Source: Prolixibacteraceae bacterium
GTDB taxonomy: Bacteria > Bacteroidota > Bacteroidia > Bacteroidales > Prolixibacteraceae
Assembly (NCBI GenBank): GCA_028683385.1
Contig: JAQUIJ010000009.1
Location: 124,001-188,000, forward strand
Direction: 5' to 3'
Length of the DNA: 64,000 nt
Position 1 is the stretch's first letter. Each line of letters starts with the position of its first letter. Both the position numbers and the translations under genes were made by a program. This document shows positions 60,575 to 64,000 of this stretch, piece by piece. Under the pieces are notes generated by a model. The model did no database searches. It worked only from the letters and a program-made list of their open reading frames with translations, and was not told where the DNA came from.

Positions 60575-62170
60575 ATGACTAAAAAATTTCCACATACCTA
60601 TGTGATCGTTTTTACCATTATTATTTTGGCGGCAATTACTACCTGGCTTGTGCCTGCCGGTGAATTTAACCGACAAATGCTGGAAACAAACGGAAATAAA
60701 CGTGAAGTTATCCAAACCGACTCTTATCATCAGGTTGAACAACAGCCCCAGACCTGGCAAATATTTTCGGCCTTTTACAAAGGCTTTGTAAGGTCACCTA
60801 AAATCATTGTTTTCATTCTGATATTAGGCGGTGCATTTTGGATTTTAAATGAAAGCAAGGCAATTGACGCTGGTGTTGACTCGTTTCTGAAGAAAAGTCA
60901 GACGCTTGAGAAATTCTGGGTGTTTAAGAAACTTGGTGTCAACAATATTATTATCACTTTAATGATGTTGATGTTTAGCTTTTTTGGTGCAGTATTTGGC
61001 ATGAGCGAAGAAACCATTGCTTTTATTATCATATTTGTTCCATTAGCTGTTTCAATGGGTTACGATTCGATTGTGGGGGTTTGTATGTGCTTTATTGGTG
61101 CTGGAATTGGCTTTGCGGGTTGTATGCTTAATCCTTTTACACTTGGAATTGCTCAGGAAATTGCAGGTTTGCCTTTATTTTCAGGAATAGAATACAGGGT
61201 GATTATTTGGATCGTTGTGAATGTTGTTGGTATTGGTTATGTGTTGCGTTATGCAGCCAAAATCAAGAAAAATCCAAATAAATCTATAGTTTACACGGAG
61301 GACGAATATTGGCGGAAACATCATAGCCAGGCGACTACTGATTTACGACAGCCTTCATTAATCCAAACATGGATCGCTTATGCCTTTGTTTTGATGGCAA
61401 CGCTAATCTATGCAGTAATGATGCCGATGAACAGCATTAAAGTAGGTCAATCGGCATTTGTAATCCCGTTATTACCCATTTTAAGTATTCTGTTTGCTGT
61501 TTTCGGATACATTTCAGCCCGAAAATCAATGCAGTATTTCGTCTTGAACCTTTTGATGTTTACCATTGCTTATCTGATGGCTGGCGTGATGGGTTTCGAC
61601 TGGAGCTTGATGGAAATCGCCGCATTATTCTTTACTATGGCTCTTGTGGCCGGGATGGCAATGGGCAAAGGGCCTAACGACATTACCAAATTATTCGTAA
61701 CGGGTGCAAAAGATATCATGTCGGCAGCTTTAGTGGTTGGTTTAGCCGGAGGAATAATCGTTATTCTGGAAGATGGTAAAGTGATCGACACCATATTGCA
61801 TGGAATCTCCAGATCGATGATTGGCATGGGCAAAGTGGCAACGCTTTCATTGATGTATGCTTTTCAGTCGGCTTTAAATATGGTGATCACCTCCGGAACG
61901 GCAAAAGCGGCGTTGATTATGCCAATTCTAAGAGATATTTCTGAAATGATTGGCCTGTCGAAACAAGCTACAGTAACTGCTTTCCATATTGGCGATGGAT
62001 TTACAAACCTGATCACCCCAACATCAGGAGTGCTGATTGGAGTACTCGAAATAGCCAGAATTCCTTTCAATAAATGGTTTAAATGGGCATGGCCACTTAT
62101 TTTATTACTTACTATTGTTGGTTTTTTGTTATTGATACCAACGGTAACAATGAAACTGAACGGTTTTTGA
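60575..62170 (+). CDS. YfcC-family integral membrane transporter
   Basis: A 531-residue carrier with about twelve membrane helices, of the YfcC type (MTKKFPHTYVIVFTIIILAAITTWLVPAGEF N-terminus; FFGAVFGMSEETIAFIIIFVPLAVSMGYD; a second-half ALNMVITSGTAKAALIMPIL with a GDGFTNLITPTSGVLIGVLEIA segment typical of this superfamily). Members move amino acids, dicarboxylates or small peptides. Six bases after cyanophycinase, so it most likely imports the beta-Asp-Arg dipeptides or Arg. Specificity is inferred from position only. Confidence 0.85.
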   Translation: MTKKFPHTYVIVFTIIILAAITTWLVPAGEFNRQMLETNGNKREVIQTDSYHQVEQQPQTWQIFSAFYKGFVRSPKIIVFILILGGAFWILNESKAIDAGVDSFLKKSQTLEKFWVFKKLGVNNIIITLMMLMFSFFGAVFGMSEETIAFIIIFVPLAVSMGYDSIVGVCMCFIGAGIGFAGCMLNPFTLGIAQEIAGLPLFSGIEYRVIIWIVVNVVGIGYVLRYAAKIKKNPNKSIVYTEDEYWRKHHSQATTDLRQPSLIQTWIAYAFVLMATLIYAVMMPMNSIKVGQSAFVIPLLPILSILFAVFGYISARKSMQYFVLNLLMFTIAYLMAGVMGFDWSLMEIAALFFTMALVAGMAMGKGPNDITKLFVTGAKDIMSAALVVGLAGGIIVILEDGKVIDTILHGISRSMIGMGKVATLSLMYAFQSALNMVITSGTAKAALIMPILRDISEMIGLSKQATVTAFHIGDGFTNLITPTSGVLIGVLEIARIPFNKWFKWAWPLILLLTIVGFLLLIPTVTMKLNGF

Positions 62171-62314
62171 TCTTCTGGCATGTGTTTCTCAAAAAACAAT
62201 CTCAGTAATGGCTTAATTTATCTCATGGTTTTCATAAATTAAAAAATGCGACGGAATTCTTAAATCGATATTTTTGTTTCATTTTAAGAAATGAAAGTGT
62301 TTTGTAACGTGCAG

Positions 62315-62322
62315 TATATTTG
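62315..62322 (+). promoter_or_regulatory. candidate -7 box for the Tyr/Arg-rich protein gene
   Basis: TATATTTG, exact TAnnTTTG, 112 bases before the ATG at 62435, in an otherwise empty 264-base gap. Confidence 0.45.
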
Positions 62323-62434
62323 TGTGTTAAATTTTTTGTTCAATTTTATTTTATTTTGGCACAAGCTTTGTTTTAACCTAATCAATTACCGGTAAAGTTC
62401 AAACAATTATTGATTCACCTTAAAACGAAAAGCC

Positions 62435-63031
62435 ATGAAAACTTTAAATAATTTTAGAACATATTTTCCAGTTTTAGCACTTGCAACAGTAATGATCGCT
62501 TCTACAATTGAAGCAAAAGCAGAGGATCACAGAGAAGGGAAAAAAGGAAACGGACACGAACGGAAGGAATATCGGGAATCACGTCATGACAATGACAGGT
62601 CAGCGTATAACGACAGGAGAGATGACCGGAGTGGTTATTACGAACGGAAAAACTGGAATAACCGTGAAAACAATAGGGAATATCGCCCGAAATATGCCAA
62701 TAAATATAAACACTACAATTCTGATTATTACGAACATCCTAGATACGGACGTGTTTATGAGCGATTTGACCGCAGTCCGGTAGTGTTTCATCACGATAGA
62801 GACGATTATTATTATTACGGCAATCATTTTTACAGTTATCGAAGAGGAGTAGGTTATTGTTTAGTTGATGCTCCACGTAACGTGTATTTCAGAGAGCTTC
62901 CTGTTCGTTGCGAAAGAGTTTATGTAAATGGAAATGCCTTTTTCAGAAATGGAGATTTATACTTTCAACTTTCACCCAGAGGATATGCTTTGGTTAATTT
63001 ACCGGCCATCAGTATCTCTGCAAGGTTTTAG
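62435..63031 (+). CDS. exported Tyr/Arg/Asp-rich low-complexity protein
   Basis: A 198-residue protein with a signal peptide (cleavage near AEA or AKA, residues 26-29) and a middle dominated by Arg, Tyr, Asp, Asn and His (DNDRSAYNDRRDDRSGYYER). The C-terminal 80 residues form a more ordered domain with YYYYGNHFYSYRRGVGYCLVD, RCERVYVNGNAFFRNGDLYFQLSPRGYALV. The charged Tyr/Asp repeats could bind metal, nucleic acid or surfaces. I do not recognise a family. It has its own promoter and a strong terminator. Confidence 0.6.
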   Translation: MKTLNNFRTYFPVLALATVMIASTIEAKAEDHREGKKGNGHERKEYRESRHDNDRSAYNDRRDDRSGYYERKNWNNRENNREYRPKYANKYKHYNSDYYEHPRYGRVYERFDRSPVVFHHDRDDYYYYGNHFYSYRRGVGYCLVDAPRNVYFRELPVRCERVYVNGNAFFRNGDLYFQLSPRGYALVNLPAISISARF

Positions 63032-63073
63032 CTCAAACTAAAAATCAATCGTTCGGTATTCTATATTTTAAGA

Positions 63074-63112
63074 ATGGCTGCCTTAGTTTTCTGAGGCAGC
63101 CATCTTTTTTTT
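63074..63112 (+). terminator. intrinsic terminator after the Tyr/Arg-rich gene
   Basis: ATGGCTGCCT (63074-63083) pairs with AGGCAGCCAT (63094-63103), followed by C and eight T. The purC stop codon lies just inside the T tract, so purC (minus) may share the hairpin as a weak terminator. Confidence 0.88.
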
Positions 63113-64000
63113 ATAAGTTATTCAGGAAATTCCTTACGTTCTTATCTATTCGTCCCTGAATGTCGGATAAATCTGATTTGACGAACTTATCTCCAGTGAT
63201 ATTTTCGAATAATTCGATGTATCGATCAGATACTGAAGCCACAAAAGCTTCGTCCATTTCAGGAATTACCTGTCCTTCTTTGCCCTGAAAGCCATTTTCA
63301 ATCAACCACTGACGTACAAATTCCTTCGATAGCTGTTTTTGACTTTCGCCTTTCGCTAAGCGTTCTTCGTATCCTTCAGCATAAAAATAGCGCGATGAAT
63401 CGGGAGTGTGGATTTCGTCAATCAGGTAGATTTTGCCATCTTTTTTTCCAAATTCATACTTGGTATCAACCAGAATCAATCCCATTTCGGCAGCTATCAC
63501 CGTACCGCGGCGAAATACTTCACGGGTATATTTTTCAAGCAATTCGTAGTCGTGCTCATGCACAATACCTTGTGCAATAATTTCTTCTCTTGAAATGTCT
63601 TCGTCATGTCCTTCCGAAGCCTTAGTAGTAGGAGTGATAATTGGTTCCGGAAATTTCTGGTTTTCAACCATTCCTTCCGGAAGTGCGATTCCACAAAGCA
63701 TGCGTTTGCCACTTTTGTATTCGCGCCAGGCATGACCGGTAAGGTAACCACGGATAACCATTTCTACTTTGAATGGTTCGCAATGGTGACCAACCGTTAC
63801 GTTAGGATCGGGAGTTGCCACTTTCCAGTTCGGAACAATGTCGCTGGTAGCGTCCAGAAATTTAGCTGCGATCTGGTTTAATACTTGTCCTTTGTAAGGA
63901 ATGCCTTTGGGCAGAACCACATCAAAGGCCGAAATACGGTCGCTGACAACCATGACCAAATATTCATCGTCGATGTTGTACACATCTCTCACTTTTCCGT
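63111..64000 (-). CDS. purC: phosphoribosylaminoimidazole-succinocarboxamide synthase (5' end outside window)
   Basis: Purine biosynthesis enzyme joining CAIR and aspartate. The fragment reads [21 protein letters not shown] from the right edge inward; its GTG at 63992 is an internal Val codon, not a start. Motifs [76 protein letters not shown] and the C-terminal helix are intact. About 15-20 N-terminal residues are missing. Confidence 0.95.
   Translation of the reverse strand, partial: GKVRDVYNIDDEYLVMVVSDRISAFDVVLPKGIPYKGQVLNQIAAKFLDATSDIVPNWKVATPDPNVTVGHHCEPFKVEMVIRGYLTGHAWREYKSGKRMLCGIALPEGMVENQKFPEPIITPTTKASEGHDEDISREEIIAQGIVHEHDYELLEKYTREVFRRGTVIAAEMGLILVDTKYEFGKKDGKIYLIDEIHTPDSSRYFYAEGYEERLAKGESQKQLSKEFVRQWLIENGFQGKEGQVIPEMDEAFVASVSDRYIELFENITGDKFVKSDLSDIQGRIDKNVRNFLNNL

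Overview
The window is a stretch of chromosome from a Bacteroidota bacterium, most likely an anaerobic or facultative polysaccharide user of the Marinilabiliales/Prolixibacteraceae type (the lineage is inferred from gene content, not proven). Evidence for the phylum: a SusC/SusD outer-membrane pair, -7 promoter boxes of the form TAnnTTTG, Bacteroidota-typical families (DUF4293, MORN and SPOR proteins, AddA-like helicase-nuclease, phosphoglycerate-mutase-like proposed homoserine kinase between thrA and thrC) and a moderately AT-rich composition. I see no rRNA, tRNA, CRISPR array, phage or transposase gene.

Layout. 1-3.7 kb: acyl-phosphate metabolism (ackA, ptb, buk). 3.8-6.7 kb: exported CE15 esterase and rhamnulokinase. 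6.8-9.6 kb, minus strand: clpS-nfeD-floA and a SPOR protein. 9.7-17.3 kb: bcp-recA, then the threonine operon thrA - acetolactate decarboxylase - mutase-like kinase - thrC. 17.4-25.7 kb: a GH-A clan glycosidase, a fructosamine-kinase-like protein, an unknown exported protein, a two-component pair, a TauE exporter, and three small proteins led by a NifX-like protein with a Cys-rich tail. 25.8-30.4 kb, minus strand: YCII protein, exported PepF, small unknowns, rhodanese, MORN protein. 30.6-34.1 kb: AddA/RecB-like helicase-nuclease carrying an in-frame repeat-derived insert. 34.8-44.7 kb: a uronate-utilisation locus (LacI regulator with visible operator, kduI, DUF2264 enzyme, kduD, susC, susD). 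44.8-50.3 kb: SpmA/SpmB fusion, lipoprotein cyclophilin, Dabb protein, kdsA, and a VTC-DUF4956-DUF2490 operon. 50.6-54.7 kb: rarA, a large TPR protein, tag. 54.8-58.3 kb: a candidate repeat-rich small RNA, comEC, def, ruvX. 58.5-62.2 kb: a cyanophycin or isoaspartyl-dipeptide operon (iadA, exported cyanophycinase, YfcC-type carrier). 62.4-64 kb: a Tyr/Arg/Asp-rich exported protein and purC, whose 5' end lies outside the window.

How the parts work together. The kdu locus should turn unsaturated uronates released from a polysaccharide (pectin, alginate, glycosaminoglycan or ulvan type) into 2-keto-3-deoxygluconate, with SusCD as importer and the LacI protein as local switch. The iadA-cphB-yfcC operon reads as capture of cyanophycin from outside the cell. 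The threonine operon appears to use a phosphoglycerate-mutase-like enzyme at the homoserine kinase step and carries an unexpected acetolactate decarboxylase lipoprotein.

The most unusual non-coding content: a minus-strand small-RNA candidate at 54793-54908 built of TTTAGTTAGG-type repeats with its own -7 box and U-tract terminator; three compact palindromic or MITE-like elements (19457-19587, 26166-26301, 34097-34247); and traces of dispersed intergenic repeat families, one of which has entered the coding frame of the helicase.
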